A model generated the notes under the pieces. The model searched no databases and was not told the DNA's origin. It saw nothing but the letters and a program-made list of their open reading frames with translations. Both the position numbers and the translations under genes were made by a program. Shown one piece after another: positions 9,046 through 16,969 of a DNA stretch of 64,000 nt (its first letter is position 1; every line of letters starts with the position of its first letter). The stretch is from Fibrella aquatilis (lineage in GTDB: Bacteria > Bacteroidota > Bacteroidia > Cytophagales > Spirosomataceae): NCBI RefSeq assembly GCF_017353255.1, contig NZ_JAFMYU010000014.1:62001-126000 (forward strand). Direction: 5' to 3'.

Positions 9046-10176
9046 TTATTCGTCATAGCCCAACCGCCGGAGCATGCGCTCTTTTTGGCGCCAGTCGGGT
9101 TCTACTTTGACATGTGTTTCTAAAAAGACTTTTTTACCGAAGAAGCGTTCCAATTCTTCGCGGGCCATGATACCCGTTTTCTTGATCATGTTGCCTTTCT
9201 CGCCCAGCAGAATGGCCCGTTGCGTAGGGCGTTCCACCAGAATTTCGGCGGAAATAACCAGCATGTCCTCGCGGTCTTTGAACCCTGTGATGACCACTTC
9301 CGAGCTGTAGGGCACCTCTTTCTTGTAGTTCAGAAAGATCTTTTCCCGAATCATCTCCGAGGCAAAGAAGCGCTCGGGCTTGTCGGTCAGTTCATCTTCC
9401 GGAAAATACGGCGGATGCACCGGCAGGTAACGCACGATATCGTCGAACAGCCGGTCGAGGTTAAACCCGTTCAGCGCCGAGATCGGAATAATCTCGGTGG
9501 CCTTGCGGGGAGCGCCAGGGGCGGCTTCTTCGGCAACGGGTTGGGCGTCGGTCTCGTCGTCGGCAAGGTCATCTTCGTCAACCAGGCTACCGTCTTCATT
9601 GAAGCGGAGCGAGTCTTCGTCAGGGATGCCTGCTTTCTTGCCTCCTTCACTGCTTTCATCCTCCAGCACAGCATAACCGCCCACGCTGAAGTGCTCTTCC
9701 CAGTACCGGATCTTCTCTTCTACCTGTTCGGGCGAGGCCTGATCGATCTTGTTGATAAGCAGGATAATGGGCACGTTGGCGTACTTAAGCCGCTTGATCA
9801 CGTCGTCTTCGTCGTGTTGCTCGAAGATATCGGTCACAAACAGAATCACGTCCGCGTCTTCCAGCGACCCGCGCACGAAGCTCATCATCGACTCGTGGAG
9901 CTTGTATTTGGGTTGAATAATGCCCGGCGTGTCGGAGTAGACGAGCTGGAAGGGTTGCCCGTTGTGGTTGCCGTTGAGGATACCCATGATCCGGTGGCGG
10001 GTGGTCTGGGCTTTTGAGGTGATGATCGAGAGGCGTTCGCCAATCAATTGATTCATGAGGGTCGATTTACCGACGTTCGGCTTACCGACGATGCTCACGA
10101 ACCCGGCCCGAAAATCGGGGGCGGGTGGGGCGCCCGGATTTAGTTCTCCGGGGGGTTGTATGTCAGGTGATCCCAT
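9046..10176 (-). CDS. era: GTPase Era with an acidic insertion
   Basis: 376 residues, versus about 300 for typical Era. G1 GKPNVGKS at residues 31-38, DTPG at 82-85, NKID at 142-145, SALNG at 233-237. The C-terminal KH domain has GEKGNMIKKTGIMAREELE. Era binds the 3' end of 16S rRNA during 30S maturation. Between NKID and SALNG there is an extra segment at about residues 165-227, very rich in D and E (for example DEDDLADDETD), plus a Pro-rich N-terminal tail of about 20 residues. The insert is likely disordered and surface-exposed. The reading frame is intact. Confidence 0.95.
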   Translation of the reverse strand: MGSPDIQPPGELNPGAPPAPDFRAGFVSIVGKPNVGKSTLMNQLIGERLSIITSKAQTTRHRIMGILNGNHNGQPFQLVYSDTPGIIQPKYKLHESMMSFVRGSLEDADVILFVTDIFEQHDEDDVIKRLKYANVPIILLINKIDQASPEQVEEKIRYWEEHFSVGGYAVLEDESSEGGKKAGIPDEDSLRFNEDGSLVDEDDLADDETDAQPVAEEAAPGAPRKATEIIPISALNGFNLDRLFDDIVRYLPVHPPYFPEDELTDKPERFFASEMIREKIFLNYKKEVPYSSEVVITGFKDREDMLVISAEILVERPTQRAILLGEKGNMIKKTGIMAREELERFFGKKVFLETHVKVEPDWRQKERMLRRLGYDE

Positions 10177-10257
10177 ATTGGTCTGATAACCAATGGCTTT
10201 GAGGTGAAGGCCATGCCTTATGTTTCACAACGGAAGGCGGCCAGAAAAATATTTTTA

Positions 10258-10265
10258 CAAAGGTA
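10258..10265 (-). promoter_or_regulatory. Bacteroidota -7 box upstream of era
   Basis: On the minus strand this reads TACCTTTG, matching TAnnTTTG, about 80 nt before the era ATG. It is divergent to the tRNA promoter 24 bp away. The -33 element is weak (TTTCA-like). Confidence 0.5.
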
Positions 10266-10266
10266 C

Positions 10267-10296
10267 TTGATTTTATTGAAAGTTGCCGTACATTTG
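10267..10296 (+). promoter_or_regulatory. Promoter of the initiator tRNA gene
   Basis: TTGAT at 10267 and the -7 box TACATTTG at 10289-10296, with about 19 nt between, fit the Bacteroidota sigma factor consensus. The tRNA begins 13 nt after the box. Confidence 0.6.
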
Positions 10297-10308
10297 CACT
10301 CCCAACAT

Positions 10309-10671
10309 CGCGGGATGGAGCAGTTGGTAGCTCGTTGGGCTCAAGTAATTTGCATCATCAGCCAAGTAAGAACAGTAACGCACGAAGCTGTTCTGAGTGA
10401 GTCGAAAGACAAACAAACTGATGAAGTATGGGCAGCGTGACTGGTAACGGACACGTGTAAATTTGTCAAATTCGGGGAAGCCGGTAGTGCGGTAATCCCG
10501 AGCCAAGCCAAGGCGAAAGCTGCGGAAGGTGTAGAGACTGAATGGCAAAACCCTACCCACGTTTCGGCGTGAAGGGATAAGAGACAGTCCAGACCACAAA
10601 CTGAGAGGGCAGCGAAAGCTGTAGTGGTAAGCATAACCCAAAGGTCGCTGGTTCGAGTCCAGCTCCCGCTA
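10309..10671 (+). tRNA. Initiator tRNA-fMet (CAU), interrupted by a group I intron
   Basis: 5' exon 10309-10341 and 3' exon 10632-10671. Joined, they give a standard 73-nt initiator tRNA. The acceptor stem ends with a C1 x U72 mismatch, and the anticodon stem has three consecutive G-C pairs (GGG / CCC); both are initiator hallmarks. The anticodon is CAU. The D loop (AGTTGGTA) and T loop (TTCGAGT) are normal. The exon boundary falls between U33 and C34, so the intron lies directly 5' of the anticodon. The 3' CCA is not encoded (CAA follows A73). Confidence 0.92.
10342..10631 (+). ncRNA. Group I self-splicing intron in tRNA-fMet
   Basis: 290 nt. The 5' exon ends in U and the intron ends in G, as group I introns require. 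Conserved core elements are readable in order: P (ATTCGGGGAAGCC near 10470-10482), Q (GGTAATCCCGAGCCAAGCC from 10491), R (GGTGTAGAGACTG about 10528-10540) and S (AAGAGACAGTCC, 10579-10590). P7 pairs GACTG with CAGTC. P8 is the hairpin at about 10550-10576. P9 is a GAAA tetraloop hairpin at about 10609-10620. These elements closely resemble, from memory, the Anabaena tRNA-Leu intron (IC3 class). AGCC at 10361-10364 could pair with the 5' exon end, but the usual G.U pair at the splice site is not obvious. No homing endonuclease gene fits inside. Confidence 0.9.
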
Positions 10672-10680
10672 CAAAGAAAA

Positions 10681-10724
10681 CCCCTAATTATCTGACTGTT
10701 AGATAATTAGGGGCTTTGTCTTTT
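10681..10724 (+). terminator. Rho-independent terminator after tRNA-fMet
   Basis: Perfect 13-bp stem (10681-10693 with 10701-10713), 7-nt loop, followed by CTTTGTCTTTT. Placed 9 nt after the tRNA. Confidence 0.85.
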
Positions 10725-11151
10725 AAGGCGTGTACGGTTTGGTGTACGGAACTGCTTTTTACATCTGCTTAACCTAGTGCATAACATGACATTTTCGCAG
10801 CGTATGGGTCTGAAGCCAGTACGGACACTGATTCAGAAAGAAAGCGCAAATGCAACATTGAGAGGTCAAATTTGCGGTGGAATCAGAATCTTACAAGTAG
10901 TCGAGAGGTAAACAACAGCAAGGCCATGTAAACTGTACTCGTAACGGGTCGGATACGGACAGGCACTATTTCCATAACCAATAGCTTGATATACAGATAA
11001 TTATTAAAACTGTTGCTTTTATAAGGCATCGTTCAGTTGCATACAATAAAATTTATATGATATTCGACCGATTTACCGTTGATTGAATTTGATAGGCACG
11101 CTTAGCGTTGCATATCAATGGTCGTACCAAATGTTACTATCTACTCCTCAT
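10725..11151. other. Non-coding AT-rich spacer before the three-gene cassette
   Basis: About 430 bp with no convincing gene. It starts with a duplicated GTACGG motif (GTGTACGGTTTGGTGTACGG, 10731-10750). A similar doublet (GGGTACGGAATAGGGTACGG) occurs at 13404-13423, just beyond the far end of the island. The two could be remnants of recombination sites flanking the island. The only readable ORF is about 35 codons, starting near 10805, and has no recognisable features. Confidence 0.4.
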
Positions 11152-11808
11152 ATGGCTAAATTGAGAATACCGGATAGGTACAAGCCTGGCTTCACTGCCT
11201 TTGCTACCTTATCTGATCAACAACGTCAGCAGCTTGTTGACTTGCTAGCTGAAGTGTCGGTTGAGAATCCCAAATCTTCAACTGCTAAGCAAGTCGCGGA
11301 TCGATTGCAAATTGATGATGCCTTGGCATTAAGTGTTGTAGATGCTCTGCTCAGTCTGCCTGTTGCTCAGGAACAGCTTGGTAATAGTATACAAGAGTTT
11401 GTCGACAACTTCATGGAAGCGCTCGCTTCGCCGGAATACGCGCTTAGCGATGAAACTTTAACGTCAATTCAATCAGTGTTGCTCAGTTTTTTCAATAGCA
11501 AGGGAAATTATCATTTAACGAATAAGGCCCGGATGCTCTCAATGCAACGAGAGCGGTTGTATATGAGTGCAAAAGTTTTGACAGATTTACGCCCCCTGTT
11601 TGCTGAAGAGGAAGAGAGTCAAATTCAAGCGTTAACAATCATCCATACTCTTCAAATTGAGTATCAAGAAGATAATGGCATCAAAACAATCCAGTTCGCT
11701 TTGGACAATGTAGATATCGGAGATTTGAAGATGCAGTTGGAACGTGCCGATAAGAAAGATTCTGTGCTGAAAAAGACGGTTGCCAATCTTCCTGACAAAA
11801 TTTTGTAG
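11152..11808 (+). CDS. Hypothetical protein, first gene of an AT-rich three-gene cassette
   Basis: 218 residues from the ATG at 11152 (AKLRIPDRYKPGFTAFATLS); the frame is open from 11083. Predicted mostly helical for the first ~150 residues, then alternating strand-helix (TIHTLQIEYQ... IQFALDNVDIGDLKMQLERA). No signal peptide, membrane segment or catalytic motif. The C-terminal strand-helix pattern vaguely recalls COMM-type domains, but this is speculation. Clearly AT-richer than flanking core genes. It is followed 23 nt later by the second cassette gene and probably transcribed with it. Confidence 0.6.
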   Translation: MAKLRIPDRYKPGFTAFATLSDQQRQQLVDLLAEVSVENPKSSTAKQVADRLQIDDALALSVVDALLSLPVAQEQLGNSIQEFVDNFMEALASPEYALSDETLTSIQSVLLSFFNSKGNYHLTNKARMLSMQRERLYMSAKVLTDLRPLFAEEEESQIQALTIIHTLQIEYQEDNGIKTIQFALDNVDIGDLKMQLERADKKDSVLKKTVANLPDKIL

Positions 11809-11831
11809 TCTACGATTACTTCACCTGACTT

Positions 11832-12449
11832 ATGGAAACATTTGATTATTTATTTGATGTCCGCGATGAAAAAAGACATTCATCGCTTGACACTGTAGAG
11901 AAATGGGTGATTGAGGAAGAGGGTTTCTTACCTAACCCTGACTACTCCTACCGGACTAAAACGGAAAGGCCGAGAGTCTTCACGAATTATGATTATTACA
12001 ACTTTCAACCGTCACAATTAATTGCCGTTGAAACAATCAATGGCAAGACAGTCAACCTGCCCAAAACATATCAAGCGTGGGCAGACGCAATAAATAAGTC
12101 CAAATACATTCTTACCTATATCGATGTTAACGAGGAAACGGAGGAAAGGACTACGTATTGTCCTAAAACTTGGGCGCGTACAGTTGACCTGTTAGTTAGC
12201 GTCGCTAATCTCGCCGCGCAGGGCGATAAGCACCTGCCTGCACCAGCTATTTTTGATGGATATGAAGGTAGCATTGATATACATTGGGAAACGCCCCAAA
12301 TGAGAATGCTTGTTAATGTTCCTAAATCGTTGTCAGAACTTATTTCATATTATGGCGAAGACTCGAAAGGTCAATCTGTAAAAGGAAAATTGTCCGACAG
12401 AGACGATCTGAAAAACAATTTGTTAGCTATTCTTAAGTCCGCCTATTGA
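11832..12449 (+). CDS. Hypothetical protein, second gene of the cassette
   Basis: 205 residues, soluble, charged, no known motif recognised. Aromatic-rich N-terminal half (TNYDYYNFQPSQLIAVE), then KTWARTVDLLVSVANLA and a distinctive segment YEGSIDIHWETPQMRMLVNV (about residues 139-158) ending ELISYYGEDS. The stop overlaps the start of the next gene by 4 nt (12446-12449, ATGA), so translation is coupled. Confidence 0.65.
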   Translation: METFDYLFDVRDEKRHSSLDTVEKWVIEEEGFLPNPDYSYRTKTERPRVFTNYDYYNFQPSQLIAVETINGKTVNLPKTYQAWADAINKSKYILTYIDVNEETEERTTYCPKTWARTVDLLVSVANLAAQGDKHLPAPAIFDGYEGSIDIHWETPQMRMLVNVPKSLSELISYYGEDSKGQSVKGKLSDRDDLKNNLLAILKSAY

Positions 12450-12865
12450 TGCAAGGATCAAACTGGCCAATTGAGCCTATTCCAAATGAGCACGATGTAT
12501 ACTTTAGGGTTCATAAAAACTATATTGTAAATGATGGTCCCTACATGTTTAAACCAAGAGCTTTTGTTGAACGCGGGGATAAAGCAGATCAACACAAAAG
12601 CATGTCAACCAATTGGGAAGAGTATTCTACTCCAGAGCAGACCCAATCCGAAGCAAAAATTCCCATGGATAACGGTGTAGTTGCAATGTCGGTGGGGGGA
12701 TTGCGAAGCGAAAACCTGACAGTTAATCACGCTCCCATTCCTACAATTAGAGCTCATACGGATGTTAATGGACTGCCTGATGATATCAAAGATGTAGAAG
12801 TTCGGGTTAAACTTTTCAAGCACTGCCGCTGGGTAATTAATCCCGAGCTTAGTACCAACCCATAA
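12446..12865 (+). CDS. Hypothetical protein, third gene of the cassette
   Basis: 139 residues, soluble. Readable features: NWPIEPIPNEHDVYFRVHKN at the N-terminus, MSTNWEEYSTPEQTQ near residue 52, LRSENLTVNHAPIPTIRAHT near residue 87, DVEVRVKLF near the end. Three of these resemble segments of an uncharacterised family I have seen next to similar small operons, but I cannot name it. The C-terminus (INPELSTNP) and stop codon are encoded by the left arm of a 41-bp hairpin. Confidence 0.65.
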   Translation: MMQGSNWPIEPIPNEHDVYFRVHKNYIVNDGPYMFKPRAFVERGDKADQHKSMSTNWEEYSTPEQTQSEAKIPMDNGVVAMSVGGLRSENLTVNHAPIPTIRAHTDVNGLPDDIKDVEVRVKLFKHCRWVINPELSTNP

Positions 12866-12928
12866 CAACAAAAGCCTCCCGGTGAGAGAGGCTTTTGTTG
12901 TTATGGGTTGGTACTAAGCTCGGGATTA
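12838..12928. repeat. Hairpin with perfect 41-bp arms at the cassette end
   Basis: Arms 12838-12878 and 12888-12928 are exact reverse complements around a 9-nt loop. The left arm encodes the last residues and stop of the third cassette gene. The inner part (AAAAGCCTC / GAGGCTTTT) looks like an ordinary terminator that has been extended outward by copying coding sequence. Confidence 0.95.
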
Positions 12929-12945
12929 GGATTATTGCCGTCTAG

Positions 12946-13113
12946 TTACTTGTAAAAATTAACAGGATAGGTACTATACCAGCGTTCAAATTCGGCGCGG
13001 GTACATACACAAATCAGTCTCCCCATCTTAATAGATCTAAGTCCCTTAGTTATGTAATAGTCTACCGTCTTGGGTCTTACGCCCAATTCGGCGGCTATCA
13101 TTTCGCGGGTCAT
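12946..13113 (-). CDS. Small helix-turn-helix (excisionase-like) DNA-binding protein
   Basis: 55 residues from the ATG at 13113 (TREMIAAELGVRPKTVDYYI); an upstream in-frame ATG at 13158 lies in a hairpin arm and is less likely. The helix-turn-helix spans about residues 2-22, followed by a GRLICVCTRAEFERWYSTY strand-helix as in MerR-like or excisionase HTH_17 domains. It stands alone without an integrase. It may be a remnant of a mobile element or an autoregulated small regulator. The start codon is 2 bp from a 40-bp hairpin arm. Confidence 0.6.
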   Translation of the reverse strand: MTREMIAAELGVRPKTVDYYITKGLRSIKMGRLICVCTRAEFERWYSTYPVNFYK

Positions 13114-13115
13114 TA

Positions 13116-13216
13116 ACGGAGTTGCGCCCGGTAAGCCAGCGTGCCGTAGGTACGCCACAACATAGGCGCGGTGGTCGCGTACCTACGGCACGCTGGCTTG
13201 CCGGGCACAACTCCGT
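13116..13216. repeat. Hairpin with 40-bp arms upstream of the HTH gene
   Basis: Arms 13116-13155 and 13177-13216 match with two mismatches. The inner stem carries CGTGCCGTAGGTACGC. The left arm abuts the HTH start codon, so the structure would lie in its 5' leader. Confidence 0.93.
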
Positions 13217-13306
13217 CTTGCTACAAACATTCAATCGCTACGCGACCAGAACGCTACTTGTAGATAGCTTCCTGACAAGAGATAAATTACAGCACAGATT
13301 TATATA

Positions 13307-13360
13307 GGTTTTCAGAGCTAACCTTAAAATCGGCGTCTTTTAAGGTTAGCTATGAAAACC
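13307..13360. repeat. 23-bp hairpin downstream of the island
   Basis: Arms 13307-13329 and 13338-13360, one mismatch, 8-nt loop. AAAA at the inner left arm end and TTTT at the inner right arm start; no long T tract follows. The rest of the gap to 13459 holds no gene I can support. Confidence 0.85.
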
Positions 13361-13459
13361 GACCTTAAAACCAAGAGCACAGTGGCTGTGTCGGTGGGTG
13401 AAATGGGTACGGAATAGGGTACGGTTGCCTTTACCACGTACCTAAACTTCTGCCTTCCT

Positions 13460-15097
13460 ATGAACCATCTCGCTGCCGCTGATTACGCGGTGTTCCTGAC
13501 CTATTTTGTCATTGTAGTCGGTTATGGCTATTGGATTTATCACTCTCGGCGAGCAGGGGAGACCGATACCAAGGCTTTTTTTCTGGCCGAAGGGTCGCTG
13601 ACGTGGTGGGCTATTGGAGCCTCGCTGATTGCCTCGAATATTTCGGCTGAGCACTTTATCGGCATGGCCGGGTCGGGGTTTGCCATGGGGCTGGCTATCT
13701 CGTCGTATGAATGGATTGCGGCGGCGACGCTGGTGATTGTGGCCGCTTTTTTCATCCCCATCTACCTCAAAAACCGCATTTCCACCATGCCCCAGTTTCT
13801 GGCGCAGCGGTATTCCGACACCGTCAGCACCATTCTGGCGGTGTTTTGGCTGGTCGTCTACGTGCTCGTCAACCTTACGTCGATTCTGTATCTGGGGGCC
13901 ATCGCCATCGAGTCGCTGGCGGGCATTTCGTTTACGACCTGCACCATCGGGCTGGCCGTTTTCGCCATTTTCATCACCCTAGGCGGCATGAAAGTCATTG
14001 GCTATACCGACGTCATTCAGGTGGTGGTGCTCATCGTCGGCGGGCTGGTGGTAACCTACCTGGCCCTGCAACTTGTGGCCGACAAATCGGGCGTGAACGG
14101 CGTCTGGAACGGGCTGCTGGCCCTTCGCACCCGCGCTGACGACCATTTTCACATGTTTTTTGCCGAGGGGCAACCGTATTATAACGCCCTGCCGGGGATG
14201 TCGCTGGTGCTGGGCGGTATGTGGATCAACAACCTTTATTATTGGGGCTGCAACCAATACATTGTGCAACGGGCGCTGGGGGCCGATTTGAAGACCGCTC
14301 GTAGTGGCATCCTGTTTGCCGCGTTTCTGAAACTGCTTATTCCGTTGATCGTAGTGATTCCGGGCATCGCGGCCTATGTGCTGTACAAAGAAGGTACGTT
14401 CGCCGCTGCCATGACCGGTGCTAACGGAGCCGTACGGCCCGACAATGCCTACCCCACGCTGATGAACCTGCTGCCCACGGGCATGAAAGGCCTGGCGTTC
14501 GCGGCCCTCACAGCGGCGGTAGTAGCCTCATTAGCAGGCAAGTGCAACAGCATCTCCACGATTTTCACGCTGGATATTTACCGGAAGTTCGTCGACAAGA
14601 ACGCGTCGGAACAGAAGCTGGTGAACGTGGGGCGCTGGGCAGTGGTGGTGTCGTTTGTAGTGGCCATCATCATTGCCCCCATGCTTCGGTCGTTCGATCA
14701 GGTGTACCAGTACATTCAGGAATACACCAATTTCCTAACGCCGGGCGTATTTGCCATTTTCGTACTGGGCTTTTTCTGGAAACGCGCCACCAACCGCGCC
14801 GCCCTAACCGTGGCCATCCTGACGATTCCGCTCTCGATCCTTTTCAAATTCTGGCCCGAAATCAGCCACCTGTTTGGTAGTCAGGCCGCCGAAATGCCTT
14901 TCCTGCACCGCACCACCTGGGTATTTGGCATCGACATGGCCCTGATGGTGCTTGTGTCGCTGACCGACCCGGCGAGTGTACAAAATCCCAAAGGCCTGGC
15001 TATCGACCAGTCCATGTTCCGGGTGTCGCGGTCTTTTTTGGTCGGCTCTATTGTGATCGCAGTGATTCTCGGCGGGTTGTATACGAAGTTTTGGTAG
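13460..15097 (+). CDS. Sodium/solute symporter (SSS family, vSGLT-like sugar or inositol transporter)
   Basis: 545 residues, about 14 transmembrane helices. Family signatures include FFLAEGSLTWWAIGASLIAS and SNISAEHFIGMAGSG (residues about 33-65), and GLAFAALTAAVVASLAGKCN (about residue 344), which matches the SGLT sodium-binding helix region. It couples inward Na+ flow to solute uptake. Myo-inositol oxygenase lies 1.9 kb downstream on the same strand, so a sugar or myo-inositol substrate is attractive, but two unrelated loci separate them. Confidence 0.85.
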   Translation: MNHLAAADYAVFLTYFVIVVGYGYWIYHSRRAGETDTKAFFLAEGSLTWWAIGASLIASNISAEHFIGMAGSGFAMGLAISSYEWIAAATLVIVAAFFIPIYLKNRISTMPQFLAQRYSDTVSTILAVFWLVVYVLVNLTSILYLGAIAIESLAGISFTTCTIGLAVFAIFITLGGMKVIGYTDVIQVVVLIVGGLVVTYLALQLVADKSGVNGVWNGLLALRTRADDHFHMFFAEGQPYYNALPGMSLVLGGMWINNLYYWGCNQYIVQRALGADLKTARSGILFAAFLKLLIPLIVVIPGIAAYVLYKEGTFAAAMTGANGAVRPDNAYPTLMNLLPTGMKGLAFAALTAAVVASLAGKCNSISTIFTLDIYRKFVDKNASEQKLVNVGRWAVVVSFVVAIIIAPMLRSFDQVYQYIQEYTNFLTPGVFAIFVLGFFWKRATNRAALTVAILTIPLSILFKFWPEISHLFGSQAAEMPFLHRTTWVFGIDMALMVLVSLTDPASVQNPKGLAIDQSMFRVSRSFLVGSIVIAVILGGLYTKFW

Positions 15098-15098
15098 G

Positions 15099-15673
15099 AC
15101 CCCACCCCCGGCCCCTCCCCTGAAAGGCAGGGGAGGGGGGCAGAAAGGCGCGTTTTTTCTGTTTGGGTGGACTGTTCATGTAGCTTGTGCTTAAATTAGT
15201 TGCTTATGAATAACCCACTGTTTATGAGTCAACTAATACATAATCGAAAAACCGTTGAAGACGTACGTCGGCTACTACGAAAAAATCAGACAAGGCATGA
15301 GGCACTGCTTTGGGACAGGCTGCGAAGTAGCCAATTGAAGGGAAGAAAATTCAGACGGCAACACAGTGTGGGCATGTATATTCTTGACTTCTACTGCCCC
15401 GCCGAACGGCTGGCTGTTGAGATTGATGGCGACTCCCACACTACTGAAGAGGCTCGGCAGCATGATGTGGAACGTGACGCCACAATGACCCAACTCTGTA
15501 TTCACACCCTCCGCATTACCAACTACGAAGTCGAAACAGATATAGAAGCTGTTTTGACCAAAATCTCGGCATACTTCAACTAGTCGTAGCCACGCGGACA
15601 GTCCACCCAAACGGAAAAAACGTGCCCTCTTGCTCCCCTCCCCTTGTTTAAGGGGAGGGGTCGGGGGTGGGGT
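15099..15673. mobile_element. 575-bp inverted-repeat element carrying a DUF559 nuclease gene
   Basis: Terminal inverted repeats at 15099-15175 (left) and 15598-15673 (right), about 80 percent identical by eye. The outer 12 bp (ACCCCACCCCCG) are identical and the inner 25 bp differ once. Each repeat also contains its own hairpin (CCCCTCCCC ... GGGGAGGGG). The element starts 1 nt after the symporter stop and ends about 20 bp before the stop of the convergent LLM gene. The only gene inside encodes a DUF559 nuclease. No target duplication is evident. Confidence 0.75.
15206..15583 (+). CDS. DUF559 endonuclease domain protein (Vsr-related PD-(D/E)xK fold)
   Basis: 125 residues from the ATG at 15206 (a TTG lies at 15200). 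Characteristic DUF559 motifs: NQTRHEALLWDRLRSSQLKG, then GRKFRRQHSVGMYILDFYCP, then LAVEIDGDSHTTEEARQHDV with the D/E nuclease residues, then RDATMTQLCIHTLRITN. The family is related to very-short-patch repair endonucleases; its biological role is not established. The gene fills the space between two ~76-bp inverted repeats, so it may act on, or move, the repeats. The domain appears complete. Confidence 0.88.
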   Translation: MNNPLFMSQLIHNRKTVEDVRRLLRKNQTRHEALLWDRLRSSQLKGRKFRRQHSVGMYILDFYCPAERLAVEIDGDSHTTEEARQHDVERDATMTQLCIHTLRITNYEVETDIEAVLTKISAYFN

Positions 15674-15693
15674 AAACTCTCGCCTTGAAACAA

Positions 15694-16710
15694 TTACCCC
15701 ACCGAAACCATCTCACCCACCAGCGCCTCCCGCGCCTGTGCCGCCAATTCAAACGAATGCAGGCGGGCGGTGTGGTCGAATATTTGGGCGGTGATCATTA
15801 GTTCGTCGGCCTGGGTCTGGTCGATGAAGCGGGCAAGGCCCTGCTGAACGGTATCGGGCGCACCCACTACGGCGTAACGCAACATCTGGCCCGCACCCGT
15901 CTGCCGGAGAGCATAATCGAGCCGTTCGGGGTGGTCGACGGGGGGAGGCAATTGGCCCGGATTGCCGCTTCGGAGGTTGATAAACTGCTGTTGTGCTGAG
16001 GTAAACAACCGTTTGGCTTCCGCGTCGGTATCGGCCGCCACGACATTGACGCCCAGCATGACATACGGTTTTTTCAACGTTTCCGACGGTTGAAACTGCG
16101 TGCGATACGTGTGCAGGGCCTGCATGAGCGCATCGGGCGCAAAGTGTGACGCAAAGGCATAGGGCAGCCCCAGCATAGCGGCCAACTGTGCTCCGAACAG
16201 GCTGGAACCCAAGATCCAGACAGGTACGTTCAGTCCGGCGCCCGGCATGGCCTGAACGGCCTGACCCGGTTCGGCAGGTTGAAAATAGTGCTGTAGTTCA
16301 ACCACGTCCTGCGGAAACGTATCTGGCCCGGTCAGGTTACGGCGCATGGCGCGGGCCGTAACCTGATCAGAACCCGGCGCGCGACCCACACCCAGGTCAA
16401 TCCGACCCGGATAGAGCGAAGCAAGCGTGCCAAACTGCTCAGCGATCACCAGCGGCGAATGGTTGGGCAGCATAATACCGCCAGAACCAACCCGAATAGT
16501 CTGAGTGCCTCCGGCAATGTACCCAATCACCACCGACGTGGCGGCACTAGCTACGCCGGTCATATTGTGGTGTTCGGCCAGCCAATAGCGGTTGTAGCCC
16601 CACGTTTCGGCGTGTTGGGCCAGATCGAGGGCATTGTTGAGTGACTGTTTGACGGTGTTCCCGGCGGCAACGGGCACCAGATCGAGTACGGAAAATGGAA
16701 CGTTATTCAT
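15694..16710 (-). CDS. LLM class flavin-dependent oxidoreductase (luciferase-like)
   Basis: 338 residues. Bacterial luciferase-like TIM-barrel: [20 protein letters not shown] near residue 31, then [20 protein letters not shown] and [17 protein letters not shown], the flavin-binding region of the YhbW-like subgroup. It uses reduced FMN or F420-type flavin on an unknown substrate. The gene is complete and convergent with the DUF559 element. Confidence 0.9.
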   Translation of the reverse strand: MNNVPFSVLDLVPVAAGNTVKQSLNNALDLAQHAETWGYNRYWLAEHHNMTGVASAATSVVIGYIAGGTQTIRVGSGGIMLPNHSPLVIAEQFGTLASLYPGRIDLGVGRAPGSDQVTARAMRRNLTGPDTFPQDVVELQHYFQPAEPGQAVQAMPGAGLNVPVWILGSSLFGAQLAAMLGLPYAFASHFAPDALMQALHTYRTQFQPSETLKKPYVMLGVNVVAADTDAEAKRLFTSAQQQFINLRSGNPGQLPPPVDHPERLDYALRQTGAGQMLRYAVVGAPDTVQQGLARFIDQTQADELMITAQIFDHTARLHSFELAAQAREALVGEMVSVG

Positions 16711-16840
16711 GGCGTTGGAAAAGATAGCAGCCCAACTGAGTTGCTTACTGCATTACTTCTTCCCGTAACAAATTGGCCTGCTGAATAATTGCCAAGACAA
16801 AGTAGGGAGGTACTGTCTGGCAGCTTTCTCGAATCGGAAT

Positions 16841-16881
16841 AATTATTGATGCCATCGCTTGGAGCGATGGCATCAATAATT
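16841..16881. repeat. Perfect 19-bp hairpin between divergent genes
   Basis: Arms 16841-16859 and 16863-16881 are exact reverse complements around TGG. It lies 130 bp before the LLM start and about 50 bp upstream of the putative inositol oxygenase promoter. It is not followed by T tracts, so a regulatory or repeat role is likelier than termination. Confidence 0.9.
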
Positions 16882-16931
16882 GATTGTCCAGAATCCAGCA
16901 TCCAACACCCAGTATCTTAAGGCTTTACCCG

Positions 16932-16939
16932 TACTTTTG
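16932..16939 (+). promoter_or_regulatory. -7 promoter box of the inositol oxygenase gene
   Basis: TACTTTTG matches the Bacteroidota TAnnTTTG box, 30 nt before the ATG. No strong -33 TTTG is seen at the right spacing. Confidence 0.5.
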
Positions 16940-16969
16940 TTAGTCTATCGCGTCAAATCCTGAATTACC

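Noticed and set aside
10204-10440. Plus-strand open frame of 78 codons across the tRNA
   Set aside because: It runs through the tRNA promoter, exon and intron; no protein features. The RNA reading explains the sequence better. It is not an intron-encoded endonuclease.
10725-13459. An integrative element with its integrase at the tRNA
   Set aside because: No recombinase gene or duplicated tRNA end was found; only base composition, the HTH gene and GTACGG doublets hint at it.
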